DNA of 61,132 nucleotides from Acetobacter senegalensis. Its GTDB lineage: Bacteria; Pseudomonadota; Alphaproteobacteria; Acetobacterales; Acetobacteraceae. Each line of letters starts with the position of its first letter. Position 1 is the stretch's first letter. Positions 8,889-18,116 of this stretch are shown here, piece by piece. The DNA is taken from the NCBI RefSeq assembly GCF_001580995.1, contig NZ_LHZU01000127.1:1-61132 (forward strand). The letters are read 5' to 3'. A program made the translations under genes and the position numbers. The notes beneath the pieces are model-generated. The model saw nothing but the letters and a program-made list of their open reading frames with translations. It searched no databases and was not told where the DNA came from.

Positions 8889-9977
8889 TTAAGGTAAGTT
8901 AATAATGCCAGCCATAGTAATGTCGTTACGCAGTTCCCAATCTGTTTCCTGTTTTAGCGTTTTGGCATTATAGACAGCGATATCGTAGCCTGCACCATAG
9001 ATATAAAGTTTTTTTCCATCGTATGACATACTGAAGTAAAACCTACGGCGGCAGGGGAATTCTGCGTGATTTACCGCGATATTATTCTTAATATCGAAAT
9101 GCCACATTTCACAACGCTGACTTCCATATTCGCCATTTTGTTCAATAGCATAACCGTCTTTCCCATCTGGACTTATTTCAAGTCCCTCCACAGTGTGAGG
9201 AGCAGCGCCAATAGGGGTATAATTGAATGTGCCGGATGTCAGGTCAAAACGAGCCACACCAAATGTTTTGTTATGGATATAGGGGTCTTGTGACTGAAAC
9301 AGCGAAATATAATGATTAGAGTCTCTCTGAGCATGAATGATACCGCCCATATTCACGTCCCGATTCAATGAAGAGTCAGGCATTGCTAAATCAATGCGAC
9401 GCGTCACTTTCAGGTCATGGGTATCGACAATGAGAACTTTTTTACTAAAAACGTAGAAGGTTTTACCATTAGGTGAGATCGCAAAAGAAGGACGACCGTT
9501 ACTGACCTTGTCATCATCATCAATATCGGCCGAACGAACCACTTTCTTTTCTTGAATGTCTATAACAAGATATTGTGGTTTACCTATACGGTAACGGTCT
9601 AGGAGTTTATTCATATGCCAACCGATAGCATAGAAGTAGCGACCTGAAGCATCAGGTACGCCGCCGAGAAACCGATATTTGTCTATAGGAGTATTCAAAG
9701 AAAATTTCGTCAATACCTTGCGAGTATAGGCATCGACAACCTCTAGCCCAGCAGCTGTCAACGTCATAACATAAATTTTCTTGCCGTCAGTCGAAAGCTG
9801 AATATTTGAAGGAAGTCCAGTTTCCATAGTTACTTTTTGAGTAACATGACCATTTGTGTCGTCAACAAATTGTAGCTGGTCTGGATACCCCCCCAGAACA
9901 ATAGTTGCTGCATTTGCTTGAACAGCTACCGTTGTAGCTAGCATGCAAAAAGCTGTCCTAAGACCATTAATTTTCAT
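8889..9977 (-). CDS. qhpB: Quinohemoprotein amine dehydrogenase beta subunit
   Basis: 362-aa seven-bladed beta-propeller type protein with repeated strand motifs such as PSNIQLSTDGKKIYVMTL, SFAISPNGKTFYVF and SMSYDGKKLYIYG. The signal peptide is MKINGLRTAFCMLATTVAVQANA, so it is periplasmic. In the characterised enzyme the beta propeller holds the gamma subunit and contributes to the active-site pocket where primary amines are oxidised to aldehydes. ATG 9977 has AAGGAAG about ten bases upstream. It lies 70 bp downstream of qhpC and 21 bp upstream of qhpG. The N-terminal ATIVLGGYPDQLQFVD matches the usual start of such propellers. Confidence 0.92.
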   Translation of the reverse strand: MKINGLRTAFCMLATTVAVQANAATIVLGGYPDQLQFVDDTNGHVTQKVTMETGLPSNIQLSTDGKKIYVMTLTAAGLEVVDAYTRKVLTKFSLNTPIDKYRFLGGVPDASGRYFYAIGWHMNKLLDRYRIGKPQYLVIDIQEKKVVRSADIDDDDKVSNGRPSFAISPNGKTFYVFSKKVLIVDTHDLKVTRRIDLAMPDSSLNRDVNMGGIIHAQRDSNHYISLFQSQDPYIHNKTFGVARFDLTSGTFNYTPIGAAPHTVEGLEISPDGKDGYAIEQNGEYGSQRCEMWHFDIKNNIAVNHAEFPCRRRFYFSMSYDGKKLYIYGAGYDIAVYNAKTLKQETDWELRNDITMAGIINLP

Positions 9978-10047
9978 GACGTGAGATCTTCCTTGGGGAG
10001 GAATTCAGCAATAAGGCTTTAAACTCAGAGATGGATGACTATGCGTT

Positions 10048-10386
10048 TTACGGGAAGACAATATCCAGATTACGCCAGTCTTTTGTAGCAGAAGCACAGT
10101 TACTGGCCCAATCTGGAGAATAATTGACATGATCAGGGACCTGTACAGGCCAGAAGCAGGTCACGTAACAATCGTAAATATCGCGCTCTACTGGCTGGCA
10201 GAGACCAGCCGTACCCCCACCCGCATCGACCTCCCAGCCAGGAGAGAAGGAAAGAGTACAGCCCATCGGCACATGGGGCCGAGGAGGAGGCGTTGTTTGT
10301 TGAAGTGCCACAAAATCCTGATCTGACTGATCTGCCACATCTTCAATTCGTCTAGCTTTGCTGTTGAGAGCTTTCAGATGTTTCAT
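10048..10386 (-). CDS. qhpC: Quinohemoprotein amine dehydrogenase gamma subunit (CTQ and thioether cross-links)
   Basis: 112-aa precursor of the small catalytic subunit. Every cross-linking residue of the Paracoccus enzyme is present with exact spacing: Cys43-Glu52, Cys63-Asp69 and Cys77-Asp85 for the three thioether bridges, and Cys73 with Trp79 (in DCYVTCFWPVQ) for cysteine tryptophylquinone. Aligning Cys43 with mature Cys7 puts the leader at residues 1-36; it is charged and has no Sec signal, consistent with removal by QhpE and export by QhpF. The start codon overlaps the qhpD stop as ATGA, coupling this peptide to the radical SAM enzyme that installs the bridges. The residue equivalences are read from the sequence; the chemistry is known for the family. 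Confidence 0.95.
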   Translation of the reverse strand: MKHLKALNSKARRIEDVADQSDQDFVALQQTTPPPRPHVPMGCTLSFSPGWEVDAGGGTAGLCQPVERDIYDCYVTCFWPVQVPDHVNYSPDWASNCASATKDWRNLDIVFP

Positions 10387-11855
10387 GATAAAGCTTTCCG
10401 CTCAGAAAATTTTTCAAGAAATGCAGGGTTTTTTAGTGCCAGCACCCCATATATTTTAAGACAAGCATCTGTCCACTCACGGATCCAGTCGCAATAATGC
10501 AAATTGGCATGTCCTGTATCGCCATAGCGTACAAAAGCTTCATGGTGACAGCCACCAGCACAGAGCGGACGAGCCCAGCACGTATGGCAGTCATATTTAG
10601 TTCCAATATGACCACGAGAAAGAAAATCTGTACGTTTTTCTGGATCGATACCGGTATTAATATTTCCCAGAGTATGGCTATCGGCATCTGTAAAACGATG
10701 ACAGGGAGAAAGATCACCTGATGGGCTGACGCCTAGCAGACCAAGACCCGCACCACAAGGATGTGACTTATTGACGCCTTTTGTGAGCTCGCCTATGGTT
10801 TCCGAGACATTGGAAAAACCGTGCATTTGATTATTTAGGGCAAAATTTAACCACTCTTCAGCTAAATTACGAAACTCCTTCAAAACATCACCCATATCAG
10901 TATCATTGATACTATAGGATTGCTTTTCTGAGCTTGTTACTGGAGCGAACCCAATTTCGTGAAATCCGATCTCATCTTTAAGATGACGATAAATACGAGT
11001 GACATCGGTTACGCCATCGGTCAGAGTAACGCGAGCGGTAATGGCCCGACTTGTATGCTTCTCTATCAACTTGCGTAGACGGGGTTCAATAACATCATAT
11101 GAACCTTTTCCGTTTTTAAAAACACGGTTTTTATTCTGTAAATCTGATGGTCCATCTATACTAACGGTAACCCCCACTTGGTGTTCTGATAGAAACTCTA
11201 TAATCTCATCAGACAAGAGCGTTGCGTTTGTTGTCAGGCTAAACGTAATTTCCTTCCCGCTTCGCGCAGCACGTTCTTCAGAAAACAGAACAACATCATG
11301 TAATAAACGGAAATTCATAAGTGTTTCACCACCAAAAAAAGTGATGTGAACAGCTTTACGTTGGGCGGATTTCTCAAGCAAAAATTCAACAGACTGCTTT
11401 GCTGTCTCCAGTGTCATAAATTTTTTCTTGCCTTGCGGCGTTGCAATTTTATCAGATCCAAATTCATAGCAGTATGTGCATGCTAGGTTACACTGGTTGG
11501 TAATGTTTAAGACCAAAGCCTGCAAAGGAAAATCTGATGGAGGTTCTTCGGGTTTTTCAGGTGCAAAATGCTCTGTTACAATGACTCTCACCAACAATAG
11601 TTCACGAATCAGATCTTCTGCATCTTCCGCGGAGTGACCTTGCTGCACAAGAGCCGCAATAAGTTCCGAATGCTCCGTTGGTTTATTTTTAAGCTGTTCC
11701 AGAACCCCGCTGGCGGCATCATCAAGTGCAAAAATTGCACCTGCTGCTACAACATAAATGAATTCATGGCCATCAGCACTGAACTCATGAAGTTCACTGC
11801 AGTGATAATACGGCCTGACTGCGAGGGAGGTGTCTCGATGATGTAAAACGTTCAT
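10383..11855 (-). CDS. qhpD: Radical SAM/SPASM peptide maturase QhpD
   Basis: 490-aa radical SAM enzyme. The [4Fe-4S]-SAM motif is Cys122-x3-Cys126-x2-Cys129 (QCNLACTYCYEFG). A C-terminal SPASM region shows cysteines in HPCGAG, SPCHRF, DCHTCWARPLCAGGCHHEAF and YCDW, enough for two auxiliary clusters. The first ~100 residues form a peptide-recognition-type domain. In Paracoccus, QhpD forms the Cys-Asp and Cys-Glu thioether bonds in the gamma subunit. It starts in ATGA overlap with qhpA and ends in ATGA overlap with qhpC, so alpha subunit, maturase and substrate peptide are translated in series. Confidence 0.94.
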   Translation of the reverse strand: MNVLHHRDTSLAVRPYYHCSELHEFSADGHEFIYVVAAGAIFALDDAASGVLEQLKNKPTEHSELIAALVQQGHSAEDAEDLIRELLLVRVIVTEHFAPEKPEEPPSDFPLQALVLNITNQCNLACTYCYEFGSDKIATPQGKKKFMTLETAKQSVEFLLEKSAQRKAVHITFFGGETLMNFRLLHDVVLFSEERAARSGKEITFSLTTNATLLSDEIIEFLSEHQVGVTVSIDGPSDLQNKNRVFKNGKGSYDVIEPRLRKLIEKHTSRAITARVTLTDGVTDVTRIYRHLKDEIGFHEIGFAPVTSSEKQSYSINDTDMGDVLKEFRNLAEEWLNFALNNQMHGFSNVSETIGELTKGVNKSHPCGAGLGLLGVSPSGDLSPCHRFTDADSHTLGNINTGIDPEKRTDFLSRGHIGTKYDCHTCWARPLCAGGCHHEAFVRYGDTGHANLHYCDWIREWTDACLKIYGVLALKNPAFLEKFSERKALS

Positions 11856-13675
11856 TGTGATACCTCAGGCTGATCCCAGCGTTTGTATGCCGGTACCGTT
11901 GTGACAAGATAACTGCGCCCGACAAGCGGGACACCATTGGCATCTTTATCCGTTTTTGCAGTGCCAACCACCCATACTTCACCGTAATTATTGCGCATAA
12001 AACGCCGCTTGGTGTTGGGACCTTCGACGTTGGGTGTAAACAGACCCGTGACAGGATTAATCGCGCCGACAAACTGTACGTCATCGTCGTAAGTAACTGT
12101 TGAAAACTCTGCCAGTGACCACGTCACAGGCACAGGTTTGATCAGTAAATCGTCAGACGTCCCTGGTTTGCCATCCGGCCCATTTGACCATCCTTCCGCT
12201 AAAAACTGCTGATAGCCCTTACCGTATTTTATACCGCCCAGATGCGCCAAAGAAGTCTGTGGCGTAACTTTCAGATAGTCAATGTGAGAATAAATAGTCA
12301 AACCCTTAGGCAACACCGTGCCCCGTATGGCAACATTGCGCGCCCCAGGAGTTGCATTTGCTGCGACATCAACGGCAAGCACGATTTCATGTGGTGTAGC
12401 GGAAACAATTTTTCGTATCGTAACCCCACCACCCATATCAATATCCTGAAGAGAGAACGACGTTGGTAGCGCATCACCATAAAGATGGATCTGTATTTGT
12501 TGGGCTGACGACTGCAGAGCTGCTGGTGAAACCAGCGCAAGAATTGGTGTGCCGGTTTCACGGGTAAGCATGACATCCAGACCGAACTCATGATATTCTC
12601 CCCAATACCAACGGCCCGTTCCCTTGGTCTGGTCTGGTGCAAACCACATAGTCTCCCGCATTGGGGCAGCCATATCATCAGGACTTGTCGGCTGAACACC
12701 ACTACGAGAAGAGCCACGCCATGAATACCCTGCATAAACAAGCCCCTTACCCTGACGGCTAAAGGTTTGGTGACCATTAAGTGAACGTAACGTGGTCTCT
12801 GTGTTAAATGTCGCACTCCCTAACGCAGTTGGTGTGACTGTCATCTCCCCAATAAGTGGCCCATGACCAACAAAATTAGCTTTAACAAACCACTTACCGG
12901 ATAGGGCTGGTATCTGGATAGATGGGCTCCAGGCAGCCCATTCGGGAGTATGCAACTGCGCATTCTTTTTCAGCCACTCAAGAGCAACCTGAGACTCTGG
13001 CACCTGCTTCTTTGGCTCACTTTCCTCTCCTGCGTGAGCAGGCTGTGCGTCGACCAGTGTATCATAAGCATGCTGCGCAGTTGGGTAGAGCCCTTTGTGC
13101 ATATTTTGCAAAAGAGCCCATTCTCGATAACTGCGACGTGATGACATGACCTGAGCGAAAGCATGGCAACTTGCACAAGTTTGATGCAACGTATCATTCG
13201 GAATGATTGTTTCATCCAAAATGCGGTGTTCGGCAAAATACATAACAGGCTTTGCTTCATCAGGAGCAAGGCCATGTGATGTTGAAAGGTACCTCACAAT
13301 TGCACGCGCCTCATCTGGCGTGAGGGATAAGCCGTTTAGCTTCACCATGCGCTTAAGAGTTTGCGCCCAGCCTTCTGGTGTAGCTCTAGTCCATGAAATA
13401 CGAGACAGATTTTCTTTGCTATCTGCGGTATGGCAAGCACCACATTTTTCTTTGGTCAGAGGATCGGTTACAGGAATTCCCACTTCTGTCTCAAGCCAAT
13501 CGGCTGGATCCCTATCTGCTTGAGATGCATCAAGAGATTGAGAGAAGGACGTAGATGGAGACACTATCCCCGCAGACAAAATTACGAGAAGCCCTAACGT
13601 GCGACGTATTTTTTTTCTTACCGTGTAAGTCAGCGATGAAGAGCAGTGGCTAACAGTAGTAAACGAAATGATCAT
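11852..13675 (-). CDS. qhpA: Quinohemoprotein amine dehydrogenase alpha subunit (diheme cytochrome c)
   Basis: 607-aa periplasmic subunit with two c-type heme motifs, CGACH (78-82) and CASCH (167-171), in the N-terminal cytochrome domain, followed by beta-rich Ig-like domains. The signal peptide core is LGLLVILSAGIVS (~27-39). It receives electrons from CTQ in the gamma subunit and passes them to the respiratory chain. Start ATG 13675 has AGAGGA upstream with a long (~10 base) spacer; a later start within the first 20 residues would still leave a signal peptide. This is the first gene of the operon. No AraC-type qhpR lies upstream, where the IS cluster begins instead. Confidence 0.93.
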   Translation of the reverse strand: MIISFTTVSHCSSSLTYTVRKKIRRTLGLLVILSAGIVSPSTSFSQSLDASQADRDPADWLETEVGIPVTDPLTKEKCGACHTADSKENLSRISWTRATPEGWAQTLKRMVKLNGLSLTPDEARAIVRYLSTSHGLAPDEAKPVMYFAEHRILDETIIPNDTLHQTCASCHAFAQVMSSRRSYREWALLQNMHKGLYPTAQHAYDTLVDAQPAHAGEESEPKKQVPESQVALEWLKKNAQLHTPEWAAWSPSIQIPALSGKWFVKANFVGHGPLIGEMTVTPTALGSATFNTETTLRSLNGHQTFSRQGKGLVYAGYSWRGSSRSGVQPTSPDDMAAPMRETMWFAPDQTKGTGRWYWGEYHEFGLDVMLTRETGTPILALVSPAALQSSAQQIQIHLYGDALPTSFSLQDIDMGGGVTIRKIVSATPHEIVLAVDVAANATPGARNVAIRGTVLPKGLTIYSHIDYLKVTPQTSLAHLGGIKYGKGYQQFLAEGWSNGPDGKPGTSDDLLIKPVPVTWSLAEFSTVTYDDDVQFVGAINPVTGLFTPNVEGPNTKRRFMRNNYGEVWVVGTAKTDKDANGVPLVGRSYLVTTVPAYKRWDQPEVSQ

Positions 13676-13701
13676 ACTGAACTGATCCTCTTGGTCGCCA
13701 A

Positions 13702-13733
13702 ATTACGTTAAGCAAGTCATTGCTTAACGTAAT
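13702..13733. promoter_or_regulatory. Perfect 14-bp inverted repeat upstream of qhpA
   Basis: ATTACGTTAAGCAA (13702-13715) and TTGCTTAACGTAAT (13720-13733) are exact complements around the 4-base spacer GTCA. The repeat ends 27 bases upstream of the qhpA start, so it is either an operator over the promoter or a stable 5' leader hairpin. There is no U-tract. Its inner octamer recurs upstream of the receptor gene at 3087-3094. Confidence 0.6.
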
Positions 13734-14032
13734 CCCCGACAAAACCATTGCTAAACCGAATCGTTCTAAAATATTCCTTTACCGAAACATAATGTCAACC
13801 ATCCTGTTGCTGATGATGAAATTTTTGTGTTGTCGTGTTTTTTGAAGCTGAAGCAATTCTAACAAACTATGAACAGCAAGAGATGACAGTGAGCAAAAAG
13901 AGGTGGCCCCGTCCGTTCGGACAGTTTTTGGGTTTGAATAAGCTATACCCGGTTGTTGTTATGCCGCCATTCTAGGTGTTTAGTCCTGGGATTTGATGGT
14001 GTGATATTTTCACGTGAGTGGAAGGAAGCATT

Positions 14033-14398
14033 ATGGGACAGATACGTCATGGCAGCGCCACGACCACGCACGCCGTGCGAGCAGCGATACAGCGATCGCA
14101 GGCTTCGCTCGCGGCGCTGAGCAAGGCGTTTGGGATCAACCCGAAAACAGTTGCAAAATGGCGGAAGCGTCAGACTGTCGAAGACCAGAAGACGGGACCA
14201 AAAGAGCCCCGATCAACGGTCCTGTCCGAGGCGGATGAAGCGATGATCGTGGCCTTCCGTCGGCATACCTTACTGCCGTTGGACGATTGCCTTTATGCGT
14301 TGCAGGCCACCATTCCGCATCTGACACGCTCAGCGCTGCATCGCTGTCTTCAGCGTCATGGGATTTCACGTCTGCCTGACATCGAAGGAGACAAGCCG
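14033..14398 (+). pseudogene. IS481 transposase N-terminal fragment
   Basis: About 122 codons of an IS481-family transposase: an HTH (residues ~20-45) and a second winged-helix-like region (LTRSALHRCLQRHGISRLPD). It is interrupted at 14398 by the IS256 element; the continuation in the same protein lies at 15722-15985. Start ATG 14033 follows GGAAGG. Confidence 0.8.
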
Positions 14399-15714
14399 GG
14401 GACTATCCTGAATTTTGTGCGGTGCGGTGATAATCTGCTCGAAGAGGAGCCCCCGCATGAGCATTGATAAAGATCTTCTGAACCGCCTGATGGAAGGTCG
14501 TTCACCTGGCGACTTGTTTGGCAAAAGCGGCATACTCTCGGAATTGACGAAGGCTCTGGCGGAGCGAGCGCTTAACTCGGAGATGACACTTCACCTTGAT
14601 GAGGAGCGCGCCGATGGCGCCTCTGCTGACGATAATCTGCCGCTCAATCGCAGAAACGGCAGGAGCCAGAAGACCGTGACGACAGAGAGCGGCAAGGTTG
14701 TTCTGGATATTCCCCGGGATCGGAACGGTACGTTTGATCCGATGTTGATTGCAAAGTATCAGCGTTGCTTTCCCGAGTTCGACCGCAAGATCATCAACAT
14801 GTATGCCCGGGGTCTGACGACCCGCGAAATCCAGGGGCATATTGAGGAAATCTATGGCGTTGAGGCCTCCCCAAGCCTCATTTCCGCGATGACCGACGCC
14901 GTGATGGAGGAGGCGTCGCCTGGCAGAACCGCCCACTCGAGCCCTGCTATCCGATCGTTTTCATGGACGCGATCCGGGTCAATATCCGCAGTGACGGGAC
15001 TGTCGCAAACAAGGCTGCCTTCGTGGCGTTGGCGATCCTGCCTGACGGCACGCGGGACGTTCTTGGGCTGTGGTTCTAGGCGAATGAAGGAGCCAAATTC
15101 TGGGCCAAGGTCCTCAGAGACCTGCGCAATCGGGGTGTCCAGGATATCCTGATCGCCGTAGTCGACGGGCTGAAGGGCTTTCCGCAGGCCATCGAGGTGG
15201 CCTTCCCCAGAACCCGCATTCAGACGTGTATCGTTCATCTGCTCCGTCATTCCATGAGTTTTGCCAGCTACAAGAACCGCAAGGCCGTCGCCACAGCTCT
15301 CAAGGCAATCTACACAGCAGTGGACGCCACAGAGGCCGAGGCAGCCCTCGGCGGGTTCGAGGAAAGCGATCAGGCCAGACAATACCCAGCCATCGCGCCC
15401 AGTTGGCGCAGGGCCTGGAATGAGGTCATTCCGTTCCTTGATTATCCTCCGGAAGTACGCAGGTTGATTTACACAACAAATGCCATTGAGGCCCTGAACT
15501 CAAAGATCCATCGTGCCGTGCGCACCCGCAGCCATTTCCCCAGTGAAGAGGCCGCAGCAAAATTGATTTACCTGGCGCTCAATGCTACCTCAGCAGAGCG
15601 GAAGCGCTCAGTGCGCTAATGGTACGCTGTCGGATGCCAGCTCGCAATCATGTTCGATGATCGTTTCCCAATAGCCTGAAAAAATGGCACCGCACAAAAT
15701 TCTACACAGTCTAG
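14399..15714 (+). mobile_element. IS256-family element inserted into IS481
   Basis: About 1316 bp, the usual IS256 size. Imperfect terminal inverted repeats of ~25 bp are visible: GAATTTTGTGCGGTGC at 14410-14425 on the left and GCACCGCACAAAATTC at 15687-15702 on the right. A 7-bp direct repeat CAAGCCG flanks it (14392-14398 and 15715-15721). Joining the flanks restores the IS481 reading frame (DKPKRQHFKRYPIGF), which proves the insertion order. Confidence 0.85.
14458..15679 (+). pseudogene. IS256-family (Mutator) transposase, multiply disrupted
   Basis: Begins at ATG 14458 (MSIDKDLLNRLMEG) and shows the Mutator-type core, for example PIVFMDAIRVNIRSDG, AVVDGLKGFPQAIEVAFP and YTTNAIEALNSKIHRAVR. 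It is broken by a frameshift near 14915, an in-frame TAG at 15077-15079 (after LGLWF) and an in-frame TAA shortly after 15610. The reading resumes to QLAIMFDDRFP and ends near 15679. With at least three lesions it is dead. Confidence 0.85.
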
Positions 15715-15985
15715 CAAGCCGAAACGGCAGCACTTCAAGCGCTATCCGATCGGTTTTTTTCACCTCGATCTTACCGAAGTTCAGACTGCCGAAGGAAAGC
15801 TTTATCTTTTCGTCTCCATAGACCGCACGAGCAAATTTGCGGTGACGCAGCTTGTGGACAAAGCCAACAGACGAACTGCCTGGGAATTTCTCGAATATCT
15901 TCTGGGCGTCGTCCCTTATCAGCTTCATACCATCCTGACAGACAACGGCATCCAGTTCGCTGAGCAGCCCCGCAACCGGGGCACG

Positions 15986-16692
15986 GCATCGACCTTAAAT
16001 CGGCTGTCATTATGGATGTAGAAACCACGACAGCTATCCGGCAGGCCGAGGTTACGGCGCAACGCAGAATGATAGAGCGTACGCAGGAAACGTTTGGAAT
16101 ATGGCCCGAAAGGCTTGCTGCGGATACAGCTTATGGATCCTCTGAAAATTTTGCATCGCTGGTTCATGAGCGTGGCATAGAACCTCACATTCCGGTTTTC
16201 GACAAATCTGCCCGGCAGGATGGGACTTTCGAACGCCGAGATTTCACATATGACCACGTGCACGATCTTTATGTCTGTCCTGGCGGACGGGAACTGAAGC
16301 AGCAGTGGCGCAAGATCAACTCGGATCGACCAAACACCCCTCCCGACAACCTACTTCGATACCGTTCGTCGAAACTGGCGTGCGACGTATGCACTCTCAA
16401 ACCAAAATGCTGCCCCAATCAGCCCAATCGTAAGGTTCTGCGCTCTATTCATGAAGGCGCTCGTGATATGGCCCGCGACATTGCTTTAACCGACGCCTAT
16501 ATTATCTCCAGACGAGAACGAAAGAAGGTCGAAATGCTGTTTGCTCACCTCAAGCGCATTTTGAAGATCGATCGGTTGAGGCTCAGAGGACCAAACGGCG
16601 CCCGTGATGAGTTCCATCTCGCCGCAGCTGCCCAAAATCTCCGCAAAATGGCGAAACTGATACCTACCGGAGCGCCTGCCTTACCCACCTGA
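15986..16692 (+). pseudogene. IS1182-family transposase, C-terminal remnant
   Basis: Open frame from the junction near 15986 (reading DLKSAVIMDVETTTAIRQ) to TGA 16692. It shows the DDE domain C-terminal part with a cysteine cluster (CDVCTLKPKCCPN) and the closing signature REEKK-like RRERKKVEMLFAHLKRILK, typical of IS1182. The N-terminal half is missing because it is joined directly to the truncated IS481. The right end of the element should lie within 16693-16800; I could not fix it. Confidence 0.75.
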
Positions 16693-16806
16693 GGCAAGAA
16701 AGCTGCACGCATATCGAAGTGGTTGGGCAACACCTTCACTCTTCACCATGAGTTTTTCAACACTATCCCTCCATGAGAGACACTCACGTGTCATCTCAAC
16801 TAATAA

Positions 16807-17415
16807 TTAAAGCCTATTAAGAAACGCTAGTCTGAAACGGTGTTTCAGACTAGCTCCTCCAAGGAAGGGGCCGCCTGGATGACCAACATTTATAGCCTCA
16901 AAGGAAATCCCTTTATCTGATCTAAACAGACCACAATCGACACTGATGCCATCGACAACAACGGGAAGCAGGGGCTCATAAGGCAGTCCAATGCATGTTT
17001 CTGTGGCTTCCCAAGTGGTTTTTGAGAAAAATACTATCTTTTTGGGAGACGGGTTCAAGTTCAGCAAAGTATCGGGAAACAGTTGAACACCAGCCTTGAT
17101 CATGGATCGCGTGGCTGAGTGACGTCCAGCGAGGGAATCATCAACAATACCGGGACAAAAATTAATAAAAGCTACGGTCTCCCAGAACTTCTCTGGAAAG
17201 CAAATTGAATTTCCAGTGAAGGACCGCTCAATAGATTGAAGAGCAGCATGATGTGCTGTTCCGTCAATCATGTTCTGAATTACATTTCGGGTCAGATTGA
17301 GGTCTTCGCTCTGCTCCGGTGAACCATAATGGCTTTCTCCAACGATAAGTATCTGGGAAATATGATAATTTGTTCCGATCCAGGGAAAGCGGGACGGCAT
17401 TGAAATCGTGGTCAA
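16807..17415 (-). CDS. Hypothetical protein, possibly uracil-DNA-glycosylase-like fold
   Basis: 202 aa, no signal peptide or membrane segment. The early stretch ISQILIVGESHYGSPE and the later KKIVFFSKTTWE recall the arrangement of UDG-superfamily proteins (a GESP-type loop and a late aromatic strand), but I do not recognise a definite family and the match is weak. It sits alone between an IS1182 remnant and a recombinase tail, facing minus, with no operon partner, so it probably arrived with mobile DNA. Start ATG 17415 is the only early ATG; the next is residue 6. Confidence 0.5.
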   Translation of the reverse strand: MTTISMPSRFPWIGTNYHISQILIVGESHYGSPEQSEDLNLTRNVIQNMIDGTAHHAALQSIERSFTGNSICFPEKFWETVAFINFCPGIVDDSLAGRHSATRSMIKAGVQLFPDTLLNLNPSPKKIVFFSKTTWEATETCIGLPYEPLLPVVVDGISVDCGLFRSDKGISFEAINVGHPGGPFLGGASLKHRFRLAFLNRL

Positions 17416-17585
17416 TTATCGGTCTTCCTTAGCGGTAAGGTAAAAAGCGCAGGATGTGATGGTCAATGTTCGTCTCTTGTCTTGCCCTGACGATAAGCCG
17501 ATCATCCACTCTCCCCCGAAGCAGACGTTCAGCCTACAGGTCTATGTTTCGAACACTCAATCCATCACAAGATAGCCATTTGATT

Positions 17586-18116
17586 TTATTCCAACGATAT
17601 CAATAGGTTCCAGTTCTCAATTTCGTTACCCTCGGGACGCCACTCCCGTCCAAAACTGGGAACTTTCGAGTTCAGTTTAGGACGGTCTGAGACGAGCTGG
17701 TTCATCAGCCTGTCTTTCCTTCCAAAAATACGGATTTCCCCGTCATCGACCTCTATGCGATCGACGATCGCGCGGAGATACTCCTTGCGCATGGCGACGG
17801 GACCATCGGCCAGCTTTGCCCGCAGATCGTGAGAGAAGCGTCCGATCATTTCATCGGTAATGACCGGCACGACCATCGCCGGAGCTTCCGCCATCGCGCA
17901 AAGGCGCCTGGTTTCATCCCGTCGGGCCTTCAGTGCATCAAACCGTTCCCTGAGCGTGGGATCGGTGGCATCGACAACGCCTTTCTCAATGGCCGCATAC
18001 AGCCTTTGCAACTTCTGTTTGGCTTCACGGGACGCATTACGCAGACTCTCCTTGTGGGCGGCATCACGGTTCTGGTTGGCAGCATAGTGTGCCAGGAGCG
18101 CCTCCAGAATTACGCT
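17586..18116 (-). pseudogene. Large serine recombinase, C-terminal remnant
   Basis: The frame is open from the IS5 end at 18116 down to the stop at 17586, about 176 codons, with no proper start. It contains the coiled-coil region (SREAKQKLQRLYAAIEKG) and the C-terminal block MRKEYLRAIVDRIEVDDGEIRIFGRK seen in large serine integrase/resolvase proteins. The catalytic N-terminal domain is absent from the window, also on the far side of the IS5, so the IS insertion was followed by deletion. It marks a former integrated element. Confidence 0.75.

Larger units (their letters stand above)
13904..15985 (+). mobile_element. IS481-family element, split by IS256 and truncated on the right
   Basis: The left part (about 13904-14398) carries the transposase N-terminus, an HTH region reading SLAALSKAFGINPKTVAKWR, starting at ATG 14033 (GTG 14018 is also in frame). 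The reading frame resumes after the inserted IS256 at 15722 with RYPIGFFHLDLTEVQTAEGK and the catalytic-core stretch LTDNGIQFAEQPRNR. It then stops abruptly near 15985, where an IS1182-type sequence begins, so the DDE core and the right end are missing. The left boundary is approximate. This element cannot be active. Confidence 0.75.
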
